This document shows, in pieces, positions 44,762-55,268 of a stretch of DNA of 64,000 bases. The first letter of the stretch is position 1, and every line of letters starts with the position of its first letter. A model generated the notes under the pieces. The model was not told where the DNA came from. It did not search any database and saw only the letters and a list, made by a program, of their open reading frames with translations. The DNA is from Sepiola atlantica (taxonomy: Eukaryota > Mollusca > Cephalopoda > Sepiida > Sepiolidae). The position numbers were made by a program, and so were the translations under genes. The stretch is from contig OY744519.1 of the NCBI GenBank assembly GCA_963556195.1, positions 112,738,581 through 112,802,580 on the forward strand, given 5' to 3'.

Positions 44762-44867
44762 TTTTAAACTCCCATAAATGAATTTGTTGAATAAACTTTC
44801 TGTTTTGTATTACCGTATTTTTTAACTTTAGAATTTAAAAAATAAATAGCTAAGTGACTTATGAATC

Positions 44868-44872
<5 letters not shown>

Positions 44873-44923
<51 letters not shown>
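44873..44923. repeat. Microsatellite (AT)n
   Basis: Abuts the right end of the mariner-like element. Confidence 0.96.
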
Positions 44924-44925
<2 letters not shown>

Positions 44926-45202
44926 CTCTTTTATATGTGGAGCACTCTGGTGAAATAAATGATTTCTACTTAGCATTGAGGCAGAGCTCTTCTGTAAACA
45001 TAATTTAATAATTTTCAATTATGAGAATCGTTAATAAAAAATATAAATTAATAAACAAAAACATGCACTATATTTATATAAATAAATTAAGTTCAAATAT
45101 ATTGATAAAATAAACTTAAAACCAATATTTTTCAAAAGTGCTTAATACAAATTAGAGCTTTATAAATAAAGTTATATAAACATTAGAACATCCTTCTCGA
45201 GT

Positions 45203-45315
45203 CAACCAGCGTTTCGATGTTAGTATATCACTACTGGACTGAAAGATCAACAAAATATTCTTATATATTTAGTTGATCTTGTAGCTCTGTAGTGATGTAC
45301 TAACATCGAAACGCT

Positions 45316-45320
<5 letters not shown>
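45203..45320. mobile_element. Near-perfect palindrome of about 118 bp
   Basis: Left arm ACCAGCGTTTCGATGTTAGT..ATCACTAC..GATCAAC; right arm GTTGATC..GTAGTGAT..ACTAACATCGAAACGCTGGT. Arms are about 50 bp with a few mismatches and a short AT spacer. A TA tract (45320-45352) directly follows. Non-coding foldback element. Confidence 0.88.

Positions 45321-45352
<32 letters not shown>
45320..45352. repeat. Microsatellite (TA)n
   Basis: TA tract after the palindrome. Confidence 0.95.
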
Positions 45353-45356
<4 letters not shown>

Positions 45357-45559
45357 ATTTAATATTTATTCATGAACATTGTTTTAAAGGCCCTTTAAGA
45401 GATAAAATGTTGAGCACTGTTAGGAGATATTAAAAGACAGACATTCACTTAAGCTATAATGTAAGGCTCGGATTAAGTTTGTTGAACCCTTTAGAATGTC
45501 TGAAGTTTACGACCTGCTGTATTCGGCATAAATATAACTTAATTTCTCTCGTACTACGT
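45353..45559. other. Unassigned; probably upstream part of the SINE that follows
   Basis: No independent signal. Confidence 0.35.
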
Positions 45560-45743
45560 GATAATTTCCTGTCGCCTTAAGGCTAGAACAAAAGCGTACG
45601 GAGTCTGGGTTGACTCTGTGAACCGGCTTCGCACCTTGTGACTATCTGAAATTATCGCTTCCCTACACTGATGAGAGCTTAAAACGACGTGGTATGTAGG
45701 GATAAATAATTTAATATTTATATATATATATATATATATATAT
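45560..45743 (+). repeat. Hammerhead SINE, degenerate core, copy 7
   Basis: Shares its spacer with copy 1 (2105-2302): GGAGTCTGGGTTGACTCTGT, ACCGGCTTCGCACCTT and TCTGAAATTAT. The ribozyme region 45661-45701 has stem I CCCTACA with TGTAGGG (seven perfect pairs) and an intact CTGATGA. Stem II has collapsed, GAAAC is AAAAC and GTC is GTA, so it is dead. The tail AATAATTTAATATTTA runs into (TA)n (45718-45743). Confidence 0.78.
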
Positions 45744-45870
45744 GCAAAACAAGGCGAAATATCTGGCAGTATTATATAAATAATGACTAGACTAACTTTT
45801 ATTGTAAACTAGGCTTTGTTCAATGTATTTGATGTTTCAGTAAAATGCCTACCTTCTTCAGATATGTAAT
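45744..45870 (-). repeat. Short dispersed repeat with CTGAAGAAGG...GAAACATC motif
   Basis: Minus strand: ATCTGAAGAAGGTAGGCATT, then TTACTGAAACATCAAATACA, then AT-rich sequence. The layout resembles repeat P (GAAGAAGGTC...CTGAAAC). A family relation is plausible but not shown. Confidence 0.5.
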
Positions 45871-45874
45871 ATAA

Positions 45875-46005
45875 GTACAGTCTGTCGAAAAACAGGTGAG
45901 TTTCGATCCCGGTTTGAAGCACTTGTCTATATAACCACACTGAAGAGCTGTGATAGAGTGAAACAGTCTGTCTGTTAACTGTTGATTGCTGTATATGTCC
46001 TCACA
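45875..46005 (+). repeat. tRNA-derived SINE with hammerhead-like 3' part, copy 8
   Basis: B-box-like GAGTTTCGATCCC (45897-45909). Then CACTGAAGA (was CTGATGA), GAAAC at 45960-45964 and AGTCTGTCTGTTAAC. The core is mutated. A related 3' part occurs at 46185-46202. Confidence 0.62.
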
Positions 46006-46144
46006 TCTTCGTGCATTGAGAACTATGATAATTGAAATCGCTGACCTTGGTAATAATGCAAAGCTTTTTGTAAAAACGAATGGAACACTCTTCGGTGCTA
46101 ATAATATTTACATAAACATTAAGACTTTATTTAATCATGTCATT

Positions 46145-46198
46145 TTGTGTGATAGTATAACGGTTAGAGGCGCACAGCAAAACAGTCTGTCTGTGGAT

Positions 46199-46240
<42 letters not shown>
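46145..46240 (+). repeat. Deleted tRNA-derived SINE plus TA tract
   Basis: A-box GATAGTATAACGGTTAGAGG (46151-46170) joins directly to AAAACAGTCTGTCTGTGGAT, the 3' part seen in copy 8. The middle with its B-box is missing. A (TA)n tract to 46239 ends it. Confidence 0.6.
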
Positions 46241-46241
<1 letters not shown>

Positions 46242-46394
46242 AAGCTCCTCATTAAAAAGTAGAGCACTGTAAATGGTAGTAATAACACAGCGTGACGTCA
46301 CTTGCTTTATATGCATCATTCCTTCACTTATAGAAGTTGAATGCCTGTATGTCTCGCCGCCTTTAAATGTGTTAAAATTATCATTGTTTATAAG

Positions 46395-46600
46395 CTGTTC
46401 AGAACTGGCCTATCGGTTAGCGACGTTGGATTGGGGTTGAAAAATACTTGTAATCCAGGGTTTCGAATCGTGTGACCGGTAGTGAATAGTCGTACTTCTA
46501 TGCTGATGAGTCTTGATTGAAAAGAGACGAAACGTATACGTCCATAGATAAATAAACAATAACAAATATTTATACATATATATATATATATATATATTAA
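46395..46600 (+). repeat. tRNA-derived SINE with intact hammerhead, copy 9
   Basis: A-box-like GGCCTATCGGTTAGCGACG (46406-46424) and B-box-like GGGTTTCGAATCG (46458-46470), a 27-bp spacer, a complete hammerhead (46498-46547), then AATAAACAATAACAAATATT and (TA)n to 46598. The clearest example of the family here. Confidence 0.87.
46498..46547 (+). ncRNA. Type I hammerhead ribozyme motif, core intact
   Basis: CTATG (stem I, 5'), CTGATGA, a 19-nt stem II region opening GTCT and closing AGAC, GAAA, CGTATACG (stem III, three pairs and a 2-nt loop), TC, then CATAG (stem I, 3'). Predicted cleavage follows the C at 46542. Stem I pairs at all five positions. Of all copies this is the closest to the textbook type I form. 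Confidence 0.87.
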
Positions 46601-46606
46601 ACAATT

Positions 46607-46706
46607 ATTCCCAACTTAAAATTACCTCAGTCTAGAGGAGTTCTCCTTCACTGAACGATGACAGAAAAGATGGAGTAAAATATCAGAACAATCAAAACGC
46701 CAAGGA
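46607..46706 (-). repeat. U2-headed SINE, short type, 3' truncated
   Basis: Minus strand: CCTTGGCGTTTTGATTGTTC then TGATATTTTACTCCATCTTT, GTTCAGTGAAGGAGAACTCC and TAGACTGAGGTAATTTTAA. The U2 head has an internal deletion. The tail is lost next to the TA tract of copy 9. Confidence 0.78.
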
Positions 46707-47291
46707 ACTTTGTTGTTCATTTTCAAAAACGTATGTTCGTATTTTCCTCGGCATAATTTCCTGACTTTCAAACATATTTTATCTCGGATGACACTACTAG
46801 TCTATAATATTAATTGGAAAAATATATCAATTTTATTCTTTTGGAAAGAACAATGAATATATATTACACCTATTTTAAGTTTAATTATATACCATTAAAC
46901 TTATATTTTTTTAAACATGTTAGGTATTATTTTCAAAACGTGTGCATACATAATTGCTATGCATACTCGCTTGTGAATAAAATTCTATTCCCAACAATCG
47001 GTTGAGCATATAAAATGGTCTGGAACATTGGTCTCAAGGGTGACATGAGCAGATTTTACCAAAAATATATAGGTATAAGTTTATTTAAATGCTAAACTTT
47101 GCTTAAAACTTTTTCAATTAAAAACACTTAATTTTACGAAAATGAAAATGTAATATTAATCCCTATTCTTTTGCTGGTTGATTTTAATGAAATTGTCAGT
47201 TCAATAATTTATTATCTTAAACATAATGGTGATTGTAAAATCTTTACTATTTCATACTATAAAGGAAATCGACTCATAATCATAAAGAGAT

Positions 47292-47327
<36 letters not shown>

Positions 47328-48460
47328 TGTTTTCAGTAAATAGACTGAATCAGTCGGTTGTGTGAGGGGAATCTTGAGGAATGAACTCAAGTATGTTTGA
47401 CAATCTTAATCACGTGTTGAAGGTAAACGTATAAACAATCTAAGAGAAGAAACATCCTAGTTTTAAATCCCAAGAAAAAAGATTATCAAATTGAATCAAG
47501 ACAGAAAATATGGAACAAACCCCCAATGTATTGTAGCTATCAACATTGATCTACCTGTCGCAACTTCTGTCAACCCAAAACATAATATCCTGCATTTCAA
47601 TAGATCCTTTTTAGTAAATCTAAGTTATCAACCTATGCACATTGCCCAGGCCTGTTCTCTGGAGAGGTAACGTAATAACCTTTTGGAAGACGCAGGACTG
47701 ATCTCGATTAAATCAGCTGTTAAGTTAATGAGAAAGATACAAGTTAATGACTTCTACTAAATTCCACAATCAACGGAAACTATTTTTATGATTTACACCC
47801 AAAGCCAAATTGTTTCTGACTTCATTCTTTTTATTTTAGTTAAGCAAATCAGAAATTATAAAAATCCACTAAAATGTGTTTACTGTTTATTTTTTGTATC
47901 AAGGATCCCTTCACTTGCTTTTTATCAACCTCTATAGATTCCCCAAAAGGAAACATCCATTTTTTTCTGAGACTTATCTTTCGGATAGAAGCCTACTATT
48001 AATTCCTAAAAAAGCTATATTCCCTCTTCTCTTAATTGAAGTATGCTTTTGGGAGATGTTTCCGTTTTCTTTCGAATTACCATTTCCGTTTTGATATTTC
48101 AGGGCTCACTTTATATTGCACTTTGTTCACCTGGTGTTCACAGACTCCTCCTCCTCCGTCTTTGCTGTGTATTTATTTTACCTTCTTGTGATAAGTGTTT
48201 GTTATAAAAATCATAACTCTTTCACATACTTTTTTTACATACTCTTTGCATCATTAGTTTATTGTCCCATCTGGAATTTCATCCACTTGTGAGATATGGC
48301 ATAATATTTAGTTCGGCCTCTGTTGAGTAATGACTGAATATTCTTTGCATTCCTTCACTCTCTGACGTTTACAGTCAGAATTCCATCCTAGTTTGTTTTG
48401 TTTTAGAAATATGTTATATTAGATAGAATAGTTTACAAGATTCAAAAGTAACATTTTTAA
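46707..48460. other. No supported gene
   Basis: AT-rich with (TA)n at 47292-47323. Nothing else recognised. Confidence 0.45.
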
Positions 48461-48462
48461 AT

Positions 48463-48495
48463 AAAATTCAAATATATTGAATATATTTGAATTTT
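48463..48495. repeat. 33-bp palindrome
   Basis: Arms AAAATTCAAATATAT and ATATATTTGAATTTT, 15 bp each, with a 3-nt centre. AT-rich, so chance is possible. Confidence 0.85.
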
Positions 48496-48849
48496 ACTCT
48501 CAGGATGTTTGTTCACATCTTATCTGGATTTCAGTAAAAATCTCTTTGAAGAATAATTCACTTGGCTTACAAATATCAGCAAGTGAATGCAAATGCAGAA
48601 AGCAAACATAACTAAAATTTATACAAAACGATTTCTTTGAGAAATTGAACTGCAATTCCATAGTATGAAAAACGTTTAATATACAGAGAAAAGGATTTAA
48701 CATATGCAAATAATAAGATTTGTTTTATCATAAATAAAAGAAAATTATAAATAACAAAACTTCATTATTTAAACTTGTAAGTATTACATATCAGAACGTA
48801 ATAAGTTATTTATCTCTTTGGAAGTAAAAGTGGCTGAAAAGTCACTTTA

Positions 48850-48990
48850 TAATACCAGGTGTGAATCCATTCGATGAATAGTAGGGTAGACTAGATCCTC
48901 AAACCTTTGTAGGGCAATTAGTTTAAGAGAAAAAAACTACAAAATAACTCCATCCTTTTTCTGCTTATCTCAGCATTGTTACTGTAATCA
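48850..48990 (+). repeat. 5S-derived SINE, 5' truncated
   Basis: Starts at AATACCAGGTGTG, which resembles the 3' end of 5S rRNA (GAATACCAGGTGC). Then the body shared with 18.29-18.42 kb: ATAGTAGGGTAGACTAGATC, TAGGGCAATTAGTTTAAGAG and CATCCTTTTTCTGCTTAT. Confidence 0.8.
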
Positions 48991-50670
48991 AGCAATGCCG
49001 GATCAAGAGAAGTGCAGTTGGGTTTACGTAACTCTTGTTTCAATATAAGTTTTTCATTTTGCAGGAACTCTTTCACATTGTATTCATTATCTCTTGAGAT
49101 AGAAGAAGACCAGCCAGTCAATAATTATGTAATTTGCAAGTTTTATCTGTCAAGTTTAGGGGACTATAACCTTTCAAAACCCTTTAGGATTATATTCTCT
49201 ACAACCAACACACATTTTGCTGATAAATTCTGAATTATATCCAGTAGAATTATTATTTAAAAGTATCCATATCTATACAAGTAGGTTGTACAATATGATT
49301 AGCAATATAAGAGCTTTATTGTTTTTACACATGGTATCTCATGACAGGAAAAAATGAAATTTCATCACAGTCTGTATGAGAATAGACAATCATATCTCTA
49401 GTTAGGGAAAAGCTTATTACTGCAGTTGGGATTATTCTAAGCCAGAAACAAAGCAGGATTAAACGGTTTTATTGGATTTAGAATTTGTCTTCCTAATATA
49501 TACTATTTTTTTTATTCTTTGCTCAACATCTAATTCAAAAATAAATCTGAAATCCATGCAATCTCTAAAAAAGAATCAAATAATAAATCCTCTTCTTAGT
49601 GACTGAGGCCAGTTGATCAGTTCTTTAAAGTCTTGACATGAACTTATATCATAGGGTTGTGAGCTATTTTGATCAATAACAATACCATCTTTTATAGTAG
49701 ATTACAGAGTTGTAAAGCTGTCCTTATTGAATATGTAAAATAAATAAGTATACAAAGTACTTTCTGAACTTAAATCTCTAAAAATAGATTTGAATTGAAC
49801 TGATTGACGACTTTACAAAAATTGACTTCGTTCTTGAGTCTAAGTTTGAGAAATATTTTCGGAAGAAAAAAATGAGGATAATTCTCCTATTCAGATACTA
49901 CATTTGATTCAAAGATCAAAGTATAGACTATTTCAAAGAGGGAACAAACAGAAAGTATTAAATTTGGATCAGTGCTTACTGCACTTGTATAGGAATCTAC
50001 ATTTTATATAATCAAATAAAAGGATCAGAGGCAGTTACTGTAGAATTTCGGATGAAGTAGATTTTCGCTGCACAGCAGAGATAGCAGAAGTCAAAATTGT
50101 ATCCTATAGATCTAGTCTTTAAAACGAATAAATAAAATGAATATCTGTAAGCATTAAAAATAGCTTGGATAATTTCAAGTGTGAGGTTAGAGTGAAGAAC
50201 AGCTGTTATCAATTTTGGATCAGATTTAAGAGAGAAAAAAATCAATCATCAATAAAAATTCAGGTAATTTTCAAGGTTTTATTGTAAGCAAATTCAAGAA
50301 CGAATCAAAGATTAAAAATTAAATAAAAACCTTAATTCATAATCAATATTTTATTAGAGACAGATGCAGACACATCAGTTAGGCTTATCAGAAATATGGA
50401 TTAAAAAAAAACCCAGAAATACTGAATAGAAGCAAAGGTTATAAAGTAAAAGTAATGCTCAATGTCATGATTTAGACAATGATTAGCCTAAAATTAACAG
50501 CCCATTTATGTTTGAGATCTAGAGTACATTTGTCCAAAATATCATCTAGTAGAAGTCAAGAAGTTAATTTTGTTTAAAAGATTAAATCGAGTAAAACGAA
50601 GATTCTTACTATGAATTTCGGATCAAATTCAAGCAGCAGACAGTCACTGTGAACGGACAAATCAGATACG
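48991..50670. other. No supported gene; weak recurring phrase
   Basis: AT-rich. An ATTTYGGATCA-like phrase recurs near 49960, 50215 and 50618, which may mark an old tandem repeat. Not strong enough to call. Confidence 0.4.
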
Positions 50671-50673
50671 TTA

Positions 50674-50901
50674 AAAATGTTAAATTGATGCAAATATCGA
50701 TACATATCTTATAAAAATGAAAAGTCTTTGTCAGGTACTATAGTTCCTTTATCGATGATCCAGACAAAATACAAAAATGGTTGGCTCCTCGTGATTTGAG
50801 TTGTACATGGAGGAAAACAATGAAATAATATTGTAATGCTCTGGTTTATATTACTCAGGTCTCACCTAAACTATGATTATACATAATATACATTAGCAAA
50901 A
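50674..50901 (+). repeat. Exact 228-bp direct repeat, copy 1
   Basis: Identical base for base with 53448-53675, as far as I can read. Its 3' end lies inside the left arm of the hairpin at 50890-50938. Confidence 0.95.
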
Positions 50902-50938
50902 ATATGCTACCAGAGGTTGCATATTTTTGCTAGTGTAT
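50890..50938. repeat. Hairpin at the head of array B
   Basis: ACATTAGCAAAAATATGC on the left and GCATATTTTTGCTAGTGT on the right around an 11-nt loop. An equivalent hairpin heads array C at 57291-57335. Confidence 0.88.
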
Positions 50939-50939
50939 T

Positions 50940-51255
50940 ACTCTCCCCCCCCCCCCCGGAAAAGAAAGGAGAATATAATATCTGGGAGAATGATATCATA
51001 AGCACAGAACTTATGCTACACTATTCCACAAAGACAAAGGAGGGGGTAGTGCCTGATAGCATGGTAGCATGACTGGCATACTACACTGCTAGCTCTAAAC
51101 GAGGAGGTAATGCATTGGAGGATGGTTTCATGACAACAGAACAGATACTACACTACTCTCAATTGAGGAGATAATGCCTAAGAAGATGGTATCATGAAAA
51201 CAGGATAATTGCTACACTACCCCTCTCTCTCAATTGAGCATTGAAAGATAGTACA
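50940..51255 (+). repeat. Minisatellite array B with antisense U2 motif
   Basis: Starts with a poly-C run (50945-50958). Units of about 60-70 bp carry AAGGAG, ATGCCTRRGARGATGGT, ATCATGA and GAACAGATACTACACTACT (near 51140, an exact antisense match to 16 bases of U2). Four to five units. Confidence 0.8.
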
Positions 51256-51354
51256 TTAGTCTGAAATAGTACAATAAACAAAATTTAGCATTAAAAGATA
51301 GTTCAATAGTACAATTTATAGAAGTAATAGTAGAGCTCGACTTCCGACAGACAC

Positions 51355-51356
<2 letters not shown>

Positions 51357-51426
<70 letters not shown>
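51357..51426. repeat. Microsatellite (TA)35
   Basis: Uninterrupted TA followed by GA steps. Confidence 0.97.
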
Positions 51427-51428
<2 letters not shown>

Positions 51429-52104
51429 AGAGAGAGAGGGAAAGAGAGATATTAGCTGTCTATGTCTAGATTTAGGTTTGGCATCAAACATATTTCGTCT
51501 TGGGGCGGCTCAGAATGAAACAATAGCAACAACAAAAAATAAATAAGACCTTATGCCCGAATAAATACTTTTCTTTTTTCATTGCTGTTTATATTGTTAA
51601 TTGGATAATTCATTTTACAATAGTCAAATTTTAATTGTACTAATTATGAAGAAGTATATGAACATTTCCTTAATACATTAAATATTGAAAAAGATTGTCT
51701 CAGGGCAGTTTCACCATATTGGAAAATATTTTCAGCATTAAACACATACGTGAAAGAATACGATTAGTAATCTTTAAAGCATACACTAAAACATCTTTTT
51801 ATACAACTCCTAGACCTGGACCCTTACGAAAAGCATTGAGAAAACAATTGACTTCTATTGAAGGAGATTATTGTGGAAAGTTATTTGTGCAAAATCGTCA
51901 GAATAATATCAGATGAATGTTTATATAAATACACGAAAATGAAACCATACGGCAAAATTATCAACAAAAGATGTCTATCATCCAGATTCAGTCACGTCAT
52001 ATCGCGTCCATAAGAAACACCAGACTAACAAGCACTAAAAGACGGCATCAAATCTGTAAAATATACTACTGTTTACAAATAACAACATGGTCTAGTGCAG
52101 TTCT
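51427..52104. other. No supported gene
   Basis: A 73-codon frame at 51695-51916 shows no domain that I recognise. Its codons are not unlike coding sequence, but there is no supporting evidence. Confidence 0.4.
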
Positions 52105-52230
52105 CATTGTGAGTGTCATGATGTCAGAAGTTTCATCGGCTGAAACAGTGTGAGAATAACATCCAAGACGCGAACAGTTGTCCGAATAATCCAAACAATC
52201 CAAATTATCAATCCTCATCTAACAACTTCT
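52105..52230 (+). repeat. Dispersed repeat P, copy 3 (partial)
   Basis: TCATCGGCTGAAACAGTGTG, GAATAACATCCAAGACGCGA and CCGAATAATCC match copies 1 and 2. Confidence 0.7.
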
Positions 52231-53447
52231 CAAACATGGTACAGTTATGAATGTTATGAAGGAAAATACAGACAATGAACTATTGCAGGATAATGGGAAG
52301 ACATCTAGACATACTTGAAACCATATTTTCAAACAGAAAAGCGTGAAATGAAGCATAATGTTAACATATATGTAATGATGGTGATATTGACATTATTCAC
52401 AGAAAAATCCATTTGAGGAATTTTGTTAAAGAAATTAAATCGATTATTTAGGATTTGATCAACTTATGTGAAATCATTCAACTCTGACACCATAAAAAAT
52501 AAGATCAACTATAAGAGTTTACTTGAAAGATATGAATTAAAATCATAAGTAGATATATGTTTTTTTTTAATAAAATCAAAAACTAGTGTCTTCAAAGTCT
52601 ATTCACAATTTATAGAACATCTTCACGGAGTTAATGTTGAAAATTAAACAAGGTTTAATATTATGTTTCGGAAGTTTTGAGATGATGAATTATGATTCGA
52701 ATAATATAAACTAAGTTTGTTTCAATATAAAGTCAGAAGCAAGTATGGATATTTATAAATCCTAATTATAAGATATGAAAGATCAATATACATCCAGGAT
52801 CAAAAATTGACGTCTAGGATAATTCAATTGATATTATAGATGTCAGAATAATGTATATTCAATACCAAATCATAGATATAGTGCCATATTGATATTGTGA
52901 TGATAATATTGAATGTAAAGAAATCATGAAAGAAATAGAAAAAGGGGAAAATTGTATAAAAAATTAAAGATAATGAGTTTCCAGAAATGTTTTCTATTGT
53001 AATGTTATTATAATTATCCCAATTATCAGTATAGAAATAAAAGAAAATGCTAAAAGTGTCTAATTAACAAATGTATTATTAGAACTTGTGTCAGAGATAG
53101 ATATCATTTCTAGAAAAATTTATGATAAATGTTTAAAAGAAAATAGATAAAACATGCGCCTTTGTAATTCTCTTAAAAATGTATATTCATGTTTGTTCCC
53201 AGGTTTATATAGAAAGAAACAAATTCAAAACATAATCAAATATAAGTTTTGTCGGAATGTTATACTTATTTACCTTGTTTATCGTTATTTCTATGTTCGC
53301 TTCAACGTTGATATGTATACATTTATGTATGTATACAATGTGATATACGACCTTCTTTAGATGTGTTGTCCATTTATGTGAAGTTTTTTCTGTATTAAAA
53401 TACGTTCGACGTTGCTTATTTGTGTATGCTGATGTGGTTACTTACTT
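52231..53447. other. No supported gene
   Basis: AT-rich. A 68-codon frame at 53154-53360 is hydrophobic and Tyr/Phe-rich without motif. Confidence 0.4.
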
Positions 53448-53675
53448 AAAATGTTAAATTGATGCAAATATCGATACATATCTTATAAAAATGAAAAGTC
53501 TTTGTCAGGTACTATAGTTCCTTTATCGATGATCCAGACAAAATACAAAAATGGTTGGCTCCTCGTGATTTGAGTTGTACATGGAGGAAAACAATGAAAT
53601 AATATTGTAATGCTCTGGTTTATATTACTCAGGTCTCACCTAAACTATGATTATACATAATATACATTAGCAAAA
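53448..53675 (+). repeat. Exact 228-bp direct repeat, copy 2
   Basis: Same orientation as copy 1, start to start 2,774 bp. Flanks differ: here the sequence continues TCGGATGTATACAATAAAG with no hairpin. Confidence 0.95.
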
Positions 53676-53744
53676 TCGGATGTATACAATAAAGATAAAC
53701 GTGCAACAACAATCATATTATAATATGGAAAAAGCATCACCGTA

Positions 53745-53830
53745 AATGAACAATACATCCGAAGAAGGTCGGAAAACACATCGGCTGAAACGTAGTATAA
53801 ATAGAAATAGCAATGTCAATGAGGACAATA
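53745..53830 (+). repeat. Dispersed repeat P, copy 4 (partial)
   Basis: ATCCGAAGAAGGTCGGAAAA then CACATCGGCTGAAACG, and the later GAGGACAATAG. Confidence 0.62.
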
Positions 53831-54998
53831 GTAAAAAAAAACACAATGTAGATAATAGCGAATTATGTTGCTGAAGTTAAAAGGTAAACATGATAAAGAA
53901 ATCTGAGATATTTTAAATGCAATCAGATTACATGAACAGTCTTACTTATTTGTGCTCTACGAAAAGATTAATGTCAGACAATGGTTTCCAGTCAAATCTC
54001 TTTATCTTAAAGATTTTTCCGTTTTCTTCTTCAAGACATCTTTACAGATATTTTTTTCTGACTTATGAATTAGATATGGCAGGAGTAGTTGAATCTATTG
54101 CATGTGCTTTCATCATTTGTTCCTCCCCCCTGGGTAAAAAATGAACAAAACCGACCATTGCTATTGAATGAGCAATTGATTTTACCGATGATTCTATGAA
54201 GAACTTCCAGATGTAAGCTTTCTAACGGGGAGGGGGAGACAGACGAAGCAGTTATGTCTAATTATGGAAGTGAGCTACGAAGGTAAAAACAAAAACAAGA
54301 TTTTGAAATCACTCAATGAGAAGAAAGTGGTTTGCACAAAGTTTATCTGCGTTGAAAGAAATCAATCAGTAAAAGAAAATGTTCCTTCACAGATTTGGTC
54401 TGTCCACTTAGGAAAAAATAAAATGAGAAAAAAATGCTTCCAGGTTGATGTGAATAACCCTACTGACTTCAATAAAGTTCTACAGGAGAAGCAAAGAAAG
54501 TCAATCTAATAAACAGATGATGATAATAATCAACAGATGTTTATACATGAAATCCAAGTTAGTGGGGGAAAGTGAGACAAACATGACGAAAGGTATTAAC
54601 AATGAATTTATTTCTTCAGAGATGAAGATTCAGGTGATCGTGCCATGTCTGGTGCAGGGTTAGGGTTAATGGTTGATGAGACAGGCGGCACATTCATCTA
54701 CCACAGATTCTTTTAAGGAATGCTGTAAAGGAGCTGCATGGTGAGTGCCTTTTTCATAATCTCCTTTCTGTTGTTCTAATTTGGAGAGCGTCTTCAAAAG
54801 AGATGGTAACTTGTTGTATTGTTTTTTTTTCTAATTATGCAATGTGATCTGAAGCAGGTGACTGGAGACGTCGAGTTAGCGGTTTAGATTCCCAATCTCA
54901 GCGTCAAATTTGTTTATTGTTTACTTATGTATTAGTTACGCTAAAATAAGTAGTTAAGATTTCCCTAATGTATTTCTTACGTTTACAAAAGATTTTGA
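53831..54998. other. No supported gene
   Basis: An 81-codon Lys-rich frame (54264-54509) has no recognisable domain. I cannot exclude an exon but have no support for one. The phrase GGGTTAGGGTTAATGG near 54657 is too short to call telomeric. Confidence 0.4.
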
Positions 54999-55055
54999 CT
55001 GACAGACAGACAGACAGACATCAGACAGACAGACTGACAGACAGACAGACAGACA
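54999..55055. repeat. Microsatellite (GACA)n
   Basis: About 14 imperfect GACA units. Confidence 0.95.
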
Positions 55056-55268
55056 AAGTGCTCATTACATTATAAGTAGTTTTGCTATGTGATCTGAAGC
55101 AAGTTTTGACCACCTTTTATGATTTATTCTACAATCTTTTATGACGAACCTCTTGTGCGGTAGCCAGTAAACAGCTCTCCATACAAAATGATCTTTTGCA
55201 GTCAATTGTCTGTCACACTTCAGATATTCCCTGGCGAATTAAGCTGGATTTTGAACAGCATAGTCTTG
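55056..55268. other. No recognisable feature
   Basis: Nothing supported. Confidence 0.4.

Larger units (their letters stand above)
44326..44872 (+). mobile_element. Tc1/mariner-superfamily element, internally deleted
   Basis: Perfect 29-bp terminal inverted repeats: 44327-44355 begins AGGGTGATTCATAAGTCACT and 44844-44872 ends AGTGACTTATGAATCACCCT. The element sits between TA-rich flanks, so the expected TA target duplication cannot be proven. The interior keeps the start of a transposase (44536-44622) and its end (44620-44761) in different frames, with everything between lost. It is a deletion derivative that could only move with a related transposase in trans. Confidence 0.88.

Noticed and set aside
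50674..53675. LTR retrotransposon with 228-bp LTRs
   Set aside because: No TG...CA ends, no primer-binding site and no gag/pol frames between the repeats.
54264..54509. Possible small Lys-rich protein gene
   Set aside because: No domain, splice or promoter evidence. AT-rich composition makes such frames common.
54650..54675. Interstitial telomere repeat (GGGTTAGGGTTAATGG)
   Set aside because: Only two imperfect units; not distinguishable from chance.
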